From: Clostridia bacterium
Lineage (GTDB): Bacteria; Bacillota; Clostridia; Oscillospirales; CAG-272
Length of the DNA stretch: 57,250 nucleotides
NCBI GenBank assembly: GCA_017387685.1
Contig: JAFOEU010000039.1
Location: 1 to 57,250 of the forward strand
Direction: 5' to 3'
The position numbers were made by a program, and so were the translations under genes. This document shows, piece by piece, positions 47,590 through 55,016 of this stretch. The notes beneath the pieces are model-generated. The model had not been told where the DNA came from. It saw nothing but the letters and a program-made list of their open reading frames with translations, and did not search any database. Each line of letters opens with the position of its first letter. Position 1 is the stretch's first letter.

Positions 47590-48945
47590 TCAGATGAGTG
47601 CCAAGAGAATAAAGTTCAAAACGAACAAAGCCGTGCAAACCCAAAGGATAGGATTGATCTCTTTCACCTTGCCCTTGCAGGTCTTCACTATAACGTAGAA
47701 GATAAATCCTGCCGCGATGCCATAGGAAATGCTATAACAAAGAGCCATGAAAAATGCGGCGAAGAATGCGGGCAGAGCCTCGTCAAAGTCGTTCCAATCA
47801 ATATCTTTGAAGGATGATGTCATCATAACTCCGACAAGTACGAGCGCGGGGGCGGTTGCAGCGGCGGGAACTGCGCTGACGAATGTAGCAAGGAATGCCG
47901 AGAGGATAAAACAGATAGCTGTAACCACCGAGGTAAGACCCGTGCGTCCGCCTGCTCCGATACCTGCAGCACTTTCAACGAAAGTGGTGGTGTTTGAGGT
48001 GCCAAACAGAGCGCCGATAGAGGTAGCCGTTGCATCGGCGAACAGAGCCTTGTCCATCTTTGATTTAAAGCCTGTGCCTTCTTCCATTGCCTGCTCATCT
48101 TCCGCAGAGAAGATTCCGGCGCGTCTGCCTGTACCGATGAAGGTTCCGATGGTATCAAAGGTATCGGAAATGCTGAACGAGAAAATCGTGATCAGCACGA
48201 GAGGAAGCTTGGACATATCGGTGAAGAGGCTGGTGATTCCGCCCTCCTTGAAGATGGCAAGGAAGGTGGTGGGGAGCTGAGCGCAAGCGTCCGTGAAGCT
48301 GATAGTGTCGCCGAGTGTGGTAACACCGAAGGGGATGCCGATGAGTGTTGTGGCAACAATACCGATCAGAATCGCGCCCTTGACCTTGAGTATCAAAAGT
48401 GCCGCCATGATCACAAGGCCTATCAGGAACACCCAAAGAACGGGCTGGTTCAATGTAGCAAGCTCGGGAACACCGGCTCCAAAATTAAGTATGCTGACAT
48501 TCAAAAATCCGATATATGCAACGAAAATACCAATACCGCCGCCAATCGCGTTCTGAAGGCTGAGCGGAATGGCTTTTATGATATATTTGCGGATCTTGGT
48601 TACCGTGATAAAGATGTTGATAAGTCCGCAGATAAAGACCATAGAAAGCGCCTGCTGCCACGTGAATCCAAGACCGGAGCAAACAGTGTAAACAAAAAAT
48701 GCATTAAGTCCCATACCGGGAGCCTGCGCATAGGGAACATTGGCTACAAGGCCCATTATCAGCGTGCCGACAACGGCAGAAATGATGGTGGCAAGAAATA
48801 CCGCTCCCCATTCCATACCCGATTCCGCAAGAATGCCCGGATTAACTACAATGATGTACGCCATGGCAAAAAAGGTGGTCAGACCCGCCATGATCTCGGT
48901 AGACACAGTTGTACCATTTTCTTTCAAGTGAAACAGCTTTTTCAT
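47590..48945 (-). CDS. NCS2 family purine permease (AzgA/PbuG/PbuO-like)
   Basis: A 451-residue transporter with about 12-14 hydrophobic helices and AzgA-subfamily motifs: EIMAGLTTFFAMAYIIVVNP, APGMGLNAFF, NAIGGGIGIFVAYIG, DTIGTFIGTGRRAG and a late GTSNTTTFVESAAGIGAGGRTGL. The group imports hypoxanthine, guanine or adenine by proton symport. Its leader of about 30 bases has no purine riboswitch. AGAAGGAGAC precedes the start. Single gene. Confidence 0.93.
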   Translation of the reverse strand: MKKLFHLKENGTTVSTEIMAGLTTFFAMAYIIVVNPGILAESGMEWGAVFLATIISAVVGTLIMGLVANVPYAQAPGMGLNAFFVYTVCSGLGFTWQQALSMVFICGLINIFITVTKIRKYIIKAIPLSLQNAIGGGIGIFVAYIGFLNVSILNFGAGVPELATLNQPVLWVFLIGLVIMAALLILKVKGAILIGIVATTLIGIPFGVTTLGDTISFTDACAQLPTTFLAIFKEGGITSLFTDMSKLPLVLITIFSFSISDTFDTIGTFIGTGRRAGIFSAEDEQAMEEGTGFKSKMDKALFADATATSIGALFGTSNTTTFVESAAGIGAGGRTGLTSVVTAICFILSAFLATFVSAVPAAATAPALVLVGVMMTSSFKDIDWNDFDEALPAFFAAFFMALCYSISYGIAAGFIFYVIVKTCKGKVKEINPILWVCTALFVLNFILLALI

Positions 48946-48977
48946 AAAAAAAGTCTCCTTCTTGTAAATGTGGTATC

Positions 48978-49006
48978 ATTATACCATATATTTTGACATT
49001 TTTCAA
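48978..49006 (-). promoter_or_regulatory. Promoter of the purine permease gene
   Basis: TTGAAA (49001-49006), 17-base spacer, TATAAT (48978-48983) on the minus strand. Confidence 0.8.
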
Positions 49007-49056
49007 GGCATTTGTGTGGAAACTCAAAAAATAAGAGGAAATATCATGAATTAAAA

Positions 49057-49079
49057 AACGCACCCTTAAAGGATGCGTT
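49057..49079 (-). terminator. Terminator of the C39/beta-helix/SGNH operon
   Basis: AACGCACCC / GGATGCGTT stem with T6 on the minus strand side. Confidence 0.75.
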
Positions 49080-49096
49080 AGGAATGTATATTTCAT

Positions 49097-49750
49097 TTAC
49101 CTTGCAATAAAATATTTTGCAATCTCTTCAGCAACGAGCGCGTGTCCCGCTTCGGTGGGATGGTTGACGTGCGAGAGGTATTTCGCGAGATCGCTCGGCT
49201 CGGAAATGCGCTTTTCGAAAGCCTTGAAGCTGTCGGCAAGACCGAGATCGTAGCGGTCGGCGAGCATTCTTACCTGCTCCGCGTGGCGGACGAGAGCTTC
49301 CCATTTTTCATTTTGCTTGTAATAGGAATTATCCCAGGTCGGCGTGCAGAGGATCAGCTTTGTGCCGTACTCCAATGCCTTTTCGATCATCGAGCGCCAA
49401 GCTTTTTCGGCGGCTTCGAGACCTACCGCGCGATCGTTGAGGCTGTAATCTACCGTCATAATGTCGGGGCGGTGAGAGAGTACGTCGCGCTCAAAGCGCG
49501 CCTCGCCGCCCACGGAATTTTCACCTCCGATGGCGGTCACGATTACGTTGGTCACCGCGAAGGGAAAGCGCTCCTTTATCATTCTGTGCAAGAGATGCGG
49601 GTATGCGGAAAAGGTGTTGACGAAGGGAGTTGCGAAATATCCCGAGGGAACGCTGTGACCGTGGCAAACGACGTTGATAGTTCTGTTATTCGGCCATTTA
49701 GCCGCCATTTCGTTCAGTATCGGATCAAGATAGGTGATTCCTTGTATCAT
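49097..49750 (-). CDS. SGNH/GDSL hydrolase
   Basis: A 217-residue cytoplasmic SGNH esterase. Block I is CHGHSVPSGYF, with Ser as nucleophile and His in place of Asp in GDS; block II Gly is in AIGGENSVGG; block III is YSLND; block V is HPTEAGH with the catalytic His. It probably deacylates a carbohydrate. It is the last gene in an operon with a beta-helix protein and a C39-like peptidase. Its start lies 18 bases after the beta-helix stop with AAAAGAGGT nearby. Confidence 0.85.
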   Translation of the reverse strand: MIQGITYLDPILNEMAAKWPNNRTINVVCHGHSVPSGYFATPFVNTFSAYPHLLHRMIKERFPFAVTNVIVTAIGGENSVGGEARFERDVLSHRPDIMTVDYSLNDRAVGLEAAEKAWRSMIEKALEYGTKLILCTPTWDNSYYKQNEKWEALVRHAEQVRMLADRYDLGLADSFKAFEKRISEPSDLAKYLSHVNHPTEAGHALVAEEIAKYFIAR

Positions 49751-49768
49751 ATCGGTAACCTCTTTTTA

Positions 49769-50875
49769 TCAGATTGTGTCGTATCCAAAACGCGTGACCT
49801 TGAATTTTTCGGTGCAAAGGGTGGGAAATTCCTTCTTTCCCCAGGGCTTGTGCCATCGAAGCGAGCCGCGGAGACGTCCCTCTGTGTCGCGGACGCCGTA
49901 TTTGAGCTGTGAAACCTCGGGGCTGAGTCCTGTTCCGCATTCAAAATTGAGCGTGCCGATCTCGACGTTGCAGGGACCCTTCGGCATTCCGAAGAGATCG
50001 ATGTCGGCGGTCGAAACGATCACGGTGTTGTGCTGTGCGACTATGTGGTTGATGACCGAGAGGTGGGAGCAATCGTGGAAGGTGATGCCCTCCTCGCAGT
50101 TGTGTATATAGAGATAGTCGGCAACAACGTGCTCGCCCGCGACAAGACCGTAGCGATAGCCCTGAACTCCGACGTTGCGAATGACGTTGTTGTCGTTCTG
50201 ATCGCCCGAGAGGATGAGTCCCGCGGTGTGGCAGGGGTTGTGCTGCAGCTCCTTACCGAGGACGGTATCACCGACGTTTTCGGAGAGCGCAAAATGGCTG
50301 TCGCAGATATGAACGCGGCTTACGTTCTGAAGGTTGACCGCGGACTGAGTGGGATACATCTTATCGTGGCGCATCGGAACGCGGAAATCGAGATTGGCTA
50401 TCGAAAACTGCGAGACGCTGAATTTTCCCTTACAGCTCGTGCCCTCGGGCGCGGCGAGGATGGAGTAGGGGCGCGCCGTGCCGTCGTGCTCCTCGGGAGC
50501 GTCCCAATCCGAGAAAATTCGGGTATTGTTATAGCCGAGAGGCTTTTCCGCAAAGCAGGTGGGCTCGAAGTTATCCTTGACCGAATCGAGCTTGCGCACG
50601 ATATAGGCGTTGAGGATCTTGCAGGGCATTTCGCCCTCAAGCATAATGTTGGCATCCCCAGGAGGGATCATAAGCTGTGCGCGGAGAGGCTTGCCTTGGT
50701 ATTCCTCGACGGCGGGGGAGGCGATTCGGTATCCGCCGCGGGTGTAGGGGAAAAGTATCTTGCCGCCGCCGCGCTCTGCCGCAAAGTTGATCGCAGCTTG
50801 AATTGCCGCGGTATCGTCGGTGATTCCGTCTCCCTTCGCGCCGAAATCAAATACGTTTATTCCAAAACTGCTCAT
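49769..50875 (-). CDS. Right-handed beta-helix protein, pectate lyase superfamily
   Basis: A 368-residue protein starting with the pectate-lyase-superfamily signature NVFDFGAKGDGITDDTAAIQ, then AERGGGKILFPYTRGGYRI, followed by repeated short strands (NVSRVHICDSHFALSENVGDTV, NVIRNVGVQGYRYGLVAG, ADYLYIHNCEEGITFHDCSHL). Such helices act as polysaccharide lyases, hydrolases or epimerases. The catalytic residues are not evident. No signal peptide. The ATG lies one base after the stop of the C39-like gene, so the genes are coupled; AGAGGAAA serves as its ribosome site. Confidence 0.82.
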   Translation of the reverse strand: MSSFGINVFDFGAKGDGITDDTAAIQAAINFAAERGGGKILFPYTRGGYRIASPAVEEYQGKPLRAQLMIPPGDANIMLEGEMPCKILNAYIVRKLDSVKDNFEPTCFAEKPLGYNNTRIFSDWDAPEEHDGTARPYSILAAPEGTSCKGKFSVSQFSIANLDFRVPMRHDKMYPTQSAVNLQNVSRVHICDSHFALSENVGDTVLGKELQHNPCHTAGLILSGDQNDNNVIRNVGVQGYRYGLVAGEHVVADYLYIHNCEEGITFHDCSHLSVINHIVAQHNTVIVSTADIDLFGMPKGPCNVEIGTLNFECGTGLSPEVSQLKYGVRDTEGRLRGSLRWHKPWGKKEFPTLCTEKFKVTRFGYDTI

Positions 50876-50876
50876 T

Positions 50877-51470
50877 TTATTTCCTCTTTCTTGCAAAAAG
50901 ATGATATTTGGTTCTTCCGGGCTTAGTTTCGCTGTGAACGATGTTGACGTCACAGTAGAGATAGGGGTAATTATCCTCGTTGACTCTGCCGAGCCTTTCG
51001 GGTATTTTATATTTTTCCGCAGACCACGATGGATCGATAATGCAGAATTCCTCGCCGTCGGTGGAGATCAGGGATATGTAATGTCCGCTCTTGGTAAAAA
51101 GACCGATGGTGGCATCCTTTGGAATGCCGACGTGCGAGATGATCGCACCTCCTGCGCGCAGATGAGCGATAGCTTCGTCGAGATCGTTGGTCTTTGAGTA
51201 GGAGAGCCCGAATTTCTCCGCAATAACGGGACCGAGCATCGACATATCCGTGCCGACACCGTGATTTGCCCCGCACTCCTCCGAAATGCGAACACATTCT
51301 TCGATATCAAGGCTCTTATCGGTCAGCAGATCGACGGTCATACAGGCACAGCAAAGTCCGCACCCCGAGCTTCTGACGGTGGTCTTCTTCTTTTCCTCGG
51401 GTACGTCTGCCTTTTTAATCTTGGTAGGGTAGGGAAGATGCGGGTATTCAAGCTGATTAACGTATCGCAT
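50877..51470 (-). CDS. C39-like cysteine peptidase
   Basis: A 197-residue papain-fold protein of the Peptidase_C39_2 type: SSGCGLCC with presumed nucleophile Cys37, SGHYISLIS with the His, and CIIDPSW with the Asp. There is no signal peptide, ABC transporter or leader-peptide gene, so bacteriocin processing is not supported. It heads the operon with the beta-helix and SGNH proteins. It may cleave peptide or amide bonds in the same substrate, or be a transglutaminase-like enzyme; unresolved. Confidence 0.78.
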   Translation of the reverse strand: MRYVNQLEYPHLPYPTKIKKADVPEEKKKTTVRSSGCGLCCACMTVDLLTDKSLDIEECVRISEECGANHGVGTDMSMLGPVIAEKFGLSYSKTNDLDEAIAHLRAGGAIISHVGIPKDATIGLFTKSGHYISLISTDGEEFCIIDPSWSAEKYKIPERLGRVNEDNYPYLYCDVNIVHSETKPGRTKYHLFARKRK

Positions 51471-51498
51471 AGCGGGACTCCTTTAACTTATTGTATTA

Positions 51499-51527
51499 AT
51501 TATACTATAAGTAAAGCAGAGTGTCAA
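51499..51527 (-). promoter_or_regulatory. Promoter of the C39/beta-helix/SGNH operon
   Basis: Perfect TTGACA (51522-51527), 17-base spacer, TATAAT (51499-51504) on the minus strand. Confidence 0.88.
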
Positions 51528-51621
51528 GGAGTGCGGGGAATTTAATGAAAAAATCCGCCCTCGATAAGGACGGATGTAAAAAAGTTTTATATGAATGCAG
51601 TCAAGCTCTTCTTGATAAAAA

Positions 51622-51713
51622 TCACGCCGAAGGCGTGTATATCATCCGCAGCTTGTCTGCGGTATATCATCAATGCGAAGCATTGTATATCATCAAGCCT
51701 GCGGCTTGGATAA
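51622..51713. repeat. Array of variable-stem hairpins with TATATCATC linker
   Basis: Four stem-loops in a row: ACGCC/GGCGT (loop GAA), CGCAG/CTGCG, AATGC/GCATT (loop GAA), AAGCC/GGCTT (loop TGC). The first three are each followed by TATATCATC; the last is followed by GGATAAAA and a terminator. Stems differ; linker and loop types are constant. Confidence 0.78.
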
Positions 51714-51716
51714 AAA

Positions 51717-51743
51717 AATTCCGAGAACCAAGTTCTCGGAATT
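51717..51743. terminator. Terminator of the four-tRNA operon
   Basis: AATTCCGAGAAC / GTTCTCGGAATT stem with A and T tracts directly beyond the last tRNA. Confidence 0.88.
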
Positions 51744-51746
51744 TTT

Positions 51747-51822
51747 TGGAGCGGATTACGGGGATCGAACCCGCCACCTCAACCTTGGCAAGGTTGCGCT
51801 CTACCAAATGAGCTAAATCCGC
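51747..51822 (-). tRNA. tRNA-Gly(GCC)
   Basis: The minus-strand sequence folds as a cloverleaf: acceptor GCGGATT/AATCCGC, anticodon stem CAACC/GGTTG with loop TTGCCAA (anticodon GCC), T arm GCGGG-TTCGATC-CCCGT. CCA is encoded. Last of four tRNAs. Identical to 57174-57249. Confidence 0.96.
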
Positions 51823-51825
51823 ATA

Positions 51826-51901
51826 TGGTGCCTCCGGTCGGAATTGAACCAACGACACGGGGATTTTCAGTCCCCTGCTCTACCAACTGAGCTACAGAGG
51901 C
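51826..51901 (-). tRNA. tRNA-Phe(GAA)
   Basis: Acceptor GCCTCTG/CGGAGGC with A discriminator and encoded CCA; anticodon stem GGGGA/TCCCC with loop CTGAAAA (anticodon GAA). Confidence 0.95.
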
Positions 51902-51918
51902 AAAAGATTAGGGGATGA

Positions 51919-51995
51919 TGGCGACCCGGATGGGGCTCGAACCCACGACCTCCAGCGTGACAGGCTGGCGCTCTAACCAACTGAGCTACCGGGCC
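51919..51995 (-). tRNA. tRNA-Asp(GTC)
   Basis: Acceptor GGCCCGG/CCGGGTC, anticodon stem CCAGC/GCTGG with loop CTGTCAC (anticodon GTC), G discriminator and encoded CCA. Confidence 0.95.
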
Positions 51996-51999
51996 ATCA

Positions 52000-52075
52000 T
52001 GGTGGGAACAATAGGGCTCGAACCTATGACCCTCTGCTTGTAAGGCAGATGCTCTCCCAGCTGAGCTATGCTCCC
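52000..52075 (-). tRNA. tRNA-Val(TAC)
   Basis: Acceptor GGGAGCA/TGTTCCC, anticodon stem TCTGC/GCAGA with loop CTTACAA (anticodon TAC), encoded CCA. First tRNA of the four-gene operon Val-Asp-Phe-Gly. Confidence 0.95.
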
Positions 52076-52118
52076 ATAATGATCGTTGATCCGACAAACC
52101 GTTTCAACAACGGATAAT

Positions 52119-52147
52119 ATTATATCACAAGTAAAACGGTTTGTCAA
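52119..52147 (-). promoter_or_regulatory. Promoter of the Val-Asp-Phe-Gly tRNA operon
   Basis: Perfect TTGACA (52142-52147), 17-base spacer, TATAAT (52119-52124) on the minus strand. AAACCGTTTTAC after the -35 box is repeated inversely (AAACGGTTTG) in the leader. Confidence 0.9.
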
Positions 52148-52214
52148 TACCTTTTTTGAAAAAAGTGAAGAAAAATGCAAATATTTTTATGAAATTTTTC
52201 GATCACGGTACGAA

Positions 52215-53000
52215 TCATATACCGTGGGATGCTCTGTACTTCCTGATAACGTGTTCCCCGAGCGTTGGGAGGTGATTTTGAGAGTTATAAAGCTTACATA
52301 TCTCCTCGTCGCGTGCATCGGGAGACTGCTCGATCAGCTCTCTGATGATGTCAAACGGTTCAAGGCAAGCATCAAGTGCCGATGCGACTGCGCTTTTGCC
52401 GAAATACATTCTGCCTAAGGGATAGTAATCGTGGGCGGTGAGGATCGAATCTATATTCATTCCGCGCAGCTTGCCGATTGCCTTGGCGTATTCGGGCTGG
52501 AAGGATATATTCGCTCCCCAAAGCCCCGAGCCGAGGATGCCGTATAGCTGCAGGCAATCGCCGCTGATGAGCGTTTGGGTTCTGCTGTCATAAAGTGCCG
52601 CGCTGTCTTTGGTATGTCCCGTGATAAAAACAACTGAAAGCGAATCAAGCAGAAGCTTGCCCTCTGAGGGCGACAAAAATTCGTATCCTTCAAATTTTTC
52701 GCGAAGAGCCTCGCTCCTTGAAATGATGCATGCTTTCGGAAATGCCTTGAGCAGATCACCAAGACCTCCCGCGTGGTCGGTATGATTGTGGGAAATAAAG
52801 ACGTATCGGAGCTCGTCTTCACCGATGCCGAGCTCGCCGAGCGCGGGGATGATGGCGTCCTCGACGTCGCACGCGTAGCTCGCTGTGTCAAACAGCAAAG
52901 CTCCCGCCTCGGTCTTTATGAAATATACGGTTGTGAAGATATCCTTGTAGGGGATGGTGAGCGCGTATGTATATTCGTTGATCTTTTCTAAGTTTTTCAT
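52215..53000 (-). CDS. Metallo-beta-lactamase-fold hydrolase
   Basis: A 261-residue enzyme with HNHTDH (71-76), TGHTKDS, SGDCLQLYG and a late TAHDYYPLG, the usual MBL metal set. The arrangement is that of glyoxalase II-like or lactonase-like hydrolases; substrate unknown. It is last in a four-gene operon, 6 bases after the GH43 gene stop. No terminator is obvious between it and the tRNA promoter. Confidence 0.85.
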   Translation of the reverse strand: MKNLEKINEYTYALTIPYKDIFTTVYFIKTEAGALLFDTASYACDVEDAIIPALGELGIGEDELRYVFISHNHTDHAGGLGDLLKAFPKACIISRSEALREKFEGYEFLSPSEGKLLLDSLSVVFITGHTKDSAALYDSRTQTLISGDCLQLYGILGSGLWGANISFQPEYAKAIGKLRGMNIDSILTAHDYYPLGRMYFGKSAVASALDACLEPFDIIRELIEQSPDARDEEICKLYNSQNHLPTLGEHVIRKYRASHGI

Positions 53001-53006
53001 TTTTTC

Positions 53007-53927
53007 TTAAACTTTGTCATAATAGCGCTCCGCGGTGATAGCTCCGTCCTTGACGTGAAGCTTGCAAACTCTTGCCGTGCGCGCCTCTACGTATTCATCG
53101 CTCACCGCGCCGACGATATCTCTGCCGTGGTAGATCGCGTAGTACTGACCCTTATACTTGATAACGCTGTGATGTCCCGTGCCCTCTTCAAAATCGTTTT
53201 TGATCATAACGGGATCGAACGCGCCGTCCTTCGTGTGCTTGACGAACTCAACCTTTGTCAGATCGCTTTCGTCAGACTTTGCCGAAGCATATCCGATGTG
53301 GTAGGAGTCGTTTTCAAAGCAGCCGCCGCTGTACATAACGTACTGCCAATCGCCCTCGCGGAACCAGAATGCACCCTCGATCGTGTGCCAATCTCTGCCG
53401 TCACCAAAGCGGTTGCGCTTGAAGATCTCCTCGTCCATGGTGGGAACGATCATTTCCACGGGCTGATTTGCGGGGGTCATGGGATCGATCAGACGGTCTA
53501 TGTAGATGCGCGTACCGATGCGTTCGCAGCTTGTATTATCCTCGGAATACCACAAAAAGAGTCCGTCTTCGGTTTCAACAACGTGTGAATCGATAGAAAA
53601 ACGCTTGTAGAAGCATACTTCATTCTTAAAAGGACCAAGCGGGGAATCGGCAACTGCCGCGTGCATATATTCAAATTCATCGTCCGTCGAGCTTGAAACG
53701 TAAATGTAATAGCGACCGTTGATCTTCGCAACCGACGGCGCCCAATATTCAACGCGCCCCTTGATAGAAAAAACGATGCCCTCGTAGTGCCATACGCCGA
53801 ATAGATCGTCGGCTGAATAAGCCTCAACGCCGTCGTGCGCGGTAACGTAGAGATAGAGCTTGCCGCCGTCCTCGAAAATATAGGGATCGGGCTGATGCTT
53901 TCCGGTTACGTCAAATTTAAGCTTCAT
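53007..53927 (-). CDS. GH43-like glycosidase
   Basis: A 306-residue five-bladed propeller: HQPDPYIFEDGGKLYLYV carries the catalytic base Asp, FSIDSHVVETEDGLFLWYS the pKa-modulating Asp, and WHTIEGAFWFREGDWQYVMYSGG the acid Glu; TGHHSVIKYKGQYYAIYHGRD closes the fold. These are typical of GH43 arabinanases, xylosidases or galactosidases. No signal peptide, so it acts inside the cell on imported oligosaccharides. Start 12 bases after the beta-helix stop, with AGGAGGAATAC. Confidence 0.87.
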   Translation of the reverse strand: MKLKFDVTGKHQPDPYIFEDGGKLYLYVTAHDGVEAYSADDLFGVWHYEGIVFSIKGRVEYWAPSVAKINGRYYIYVSSSTDDEFEYMHAAVADSPLGPFKNEVCFYKRFSIDSHVVETEDGLFLWYSEDNTSCERIGTRIYIDRLIDPMTPANQPVEMIVPTMDEEIFKRNRFGDGRDWHTIEGAFWFREGDWQYVMYSGGCFENDSYHIGYASAKSDESDLTKVEFVKHTKDGAFDPVMIKNDFEEGTGHHSVIKYKGQYYAIYHGRDIVGAVSDEYVEARTARVCKLHVKDGAITAERYYDKV

Positions 53928-53939
53928 AATGTATTCCTC

Positions 53940-55004
53940 CTATACTCGTTCATCCTTGATCATTTTCGCGCCGTTTGCGGCTTCGATGCCGAAAAGCACG
54001 AGATTTTTCATCGCGCCCGCAAGCGAAATGACGTAATATCCTTCGCCGCGAACGTTTTTTACGGTAATATTGTAGGTTTCGTCTTCCGTGGAGTGACGCG
54101 GGCCGTAAAGACGTGTGTCACCGATGCGGACGGCGAAAATGCCGCTGTCCATATGCGCGGATTCGCGCCCCATATCGATAACGCCGTCGATCACGATATC
54201 GTGAAGCTTGATATCACCTTGATTAAGTAGACGCACGTTCGTGCAAAAAGCAGCGGTGCGGATATTTTTGATCTCCACATTGCAGATATCGGACGGAAGA
54301 CCTTCTACCGCAAAGGTTCGCTCAAGACTTCCGTTCAAACCTGTCAGAGCGACAGAATCATCCTCGGTGAAGCCCGTGATATTCTCGATCAATATATCGT
54401 GGCATCCTTGGCGGAGATCGATTCCGTCGGCGTTCTTTACAAGAACCTCGTCATATTTGCTCCGTATCAAGCCGTGATATTCGTTGCCGTCTTGGTCGAT
54501 GCCGATGTCACTCGCGCAAAAGTCGATGTTTCCGATGTATCCGTTTGAGCAATAAACGAAATTGAGCGCCCACCAACGCTGATTGTGACAAGAGAGTCCG
54601 GAAATTTTAAACCCGTCGACGTTGGTGAAGAGAAGAAGATTGTTTTTTCGGATGTGCGGCAAGCCGTCGCGCGAGTGATTTTTCTCCGAGAGTCCGTTGT
54701 ATTTTCCACCGTCGAGGATGGCTTTCCCGCGGCCGATGATATTGATATTTCTGTCCGTGCCCGCGATCGTTTTGCCGAGCTCGGTTTCGTGGTTTTCGTT
54801 GACGAACATATTTGAATAAACTCCGTCAGCCATACGGAGATGAGCATCCTCAAGGATCAGGGTGAAGTTTGAGGGCAAACGGATCGCCTCGGCGATCTCA
54901 AAATTGCCGCTGACCGTTGCGGTGCGGCTTTTGTCGGCGACGGCTTGCGCGATCTTTGATGAAATATACGCGCTTCCGTTTTTAGTAAAAACATTATCGG
55001 GCAT
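53940..55004 (-). CDS. Right-handed beta-helix protein (GH28-like)
   Basis: A 354-residue protein made of parallel beta-helix coils: NFTLILEDAHLRMADGVYSN, NINIIGRGKAILDGGKYNG, GFKISGLSCHNQRWWALNFVYC, and the core NADGIDLRQGCHDILIENI, FTEDDSVALTG. The paired N-A-D-G and E-D-D match the carboxylate pattern of GH28 polygalacturonase-like hydrolases. No signal peptide. Its start lies 12 bases after the first MBL-fold gene. It likely cuts a uronic-acid or rhamnose-containing oligosaccharide; the substrate is inferred. Confidence 0.83.
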   Translation of the reverse strand: MPDNVFTKNGSAYISSKIAQAVADKSRTATVSGNFEIAEAIRLPSNFTLILEDAHLRMADGVYSNMFVNENHETELGKTIAGTDRNINIIGRGKAILDGGKYNGLSEKNHSRDGLPHIRKNNLLLFTNVDGFKISGLSCHNQRWWALNFVYCSNGYIGNIDFCASDIGIDQDGNEYHGLIRSKYDEVLVKNADGIDLRQGCHDILIENITGFTEDDSVALTGLNGSLERTFAVEGLPSDICNVEIKNIRTAAFCTNVRLLNQGDIKLHDIVIDGVIDMGRESAHMDSGIFAVRIGDTRLYGPRHSTEDETYNITVKNVRGEGYYVISLAGAMKNLVLFGIEAANGAKMIKDERV

Positions 55005-55016
55005 TTTACGGACTCC

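Noticed and set aside
48946-49050. Purine riboswitch upstream of the purine permease
   Set aside because: The leader is only about 30 bases and holds no three-way junction or conserved loop bases.
50877-51470. Bacteriocin-processing C39 peptidase
   Set aside because: There is no ABC exporter, precursor peptide or immunity gene nearby.
51670-51858. Small open frames across the tRNA cluster
   Set aside because: They overlap well-formed tRNA genes and have no coding support.
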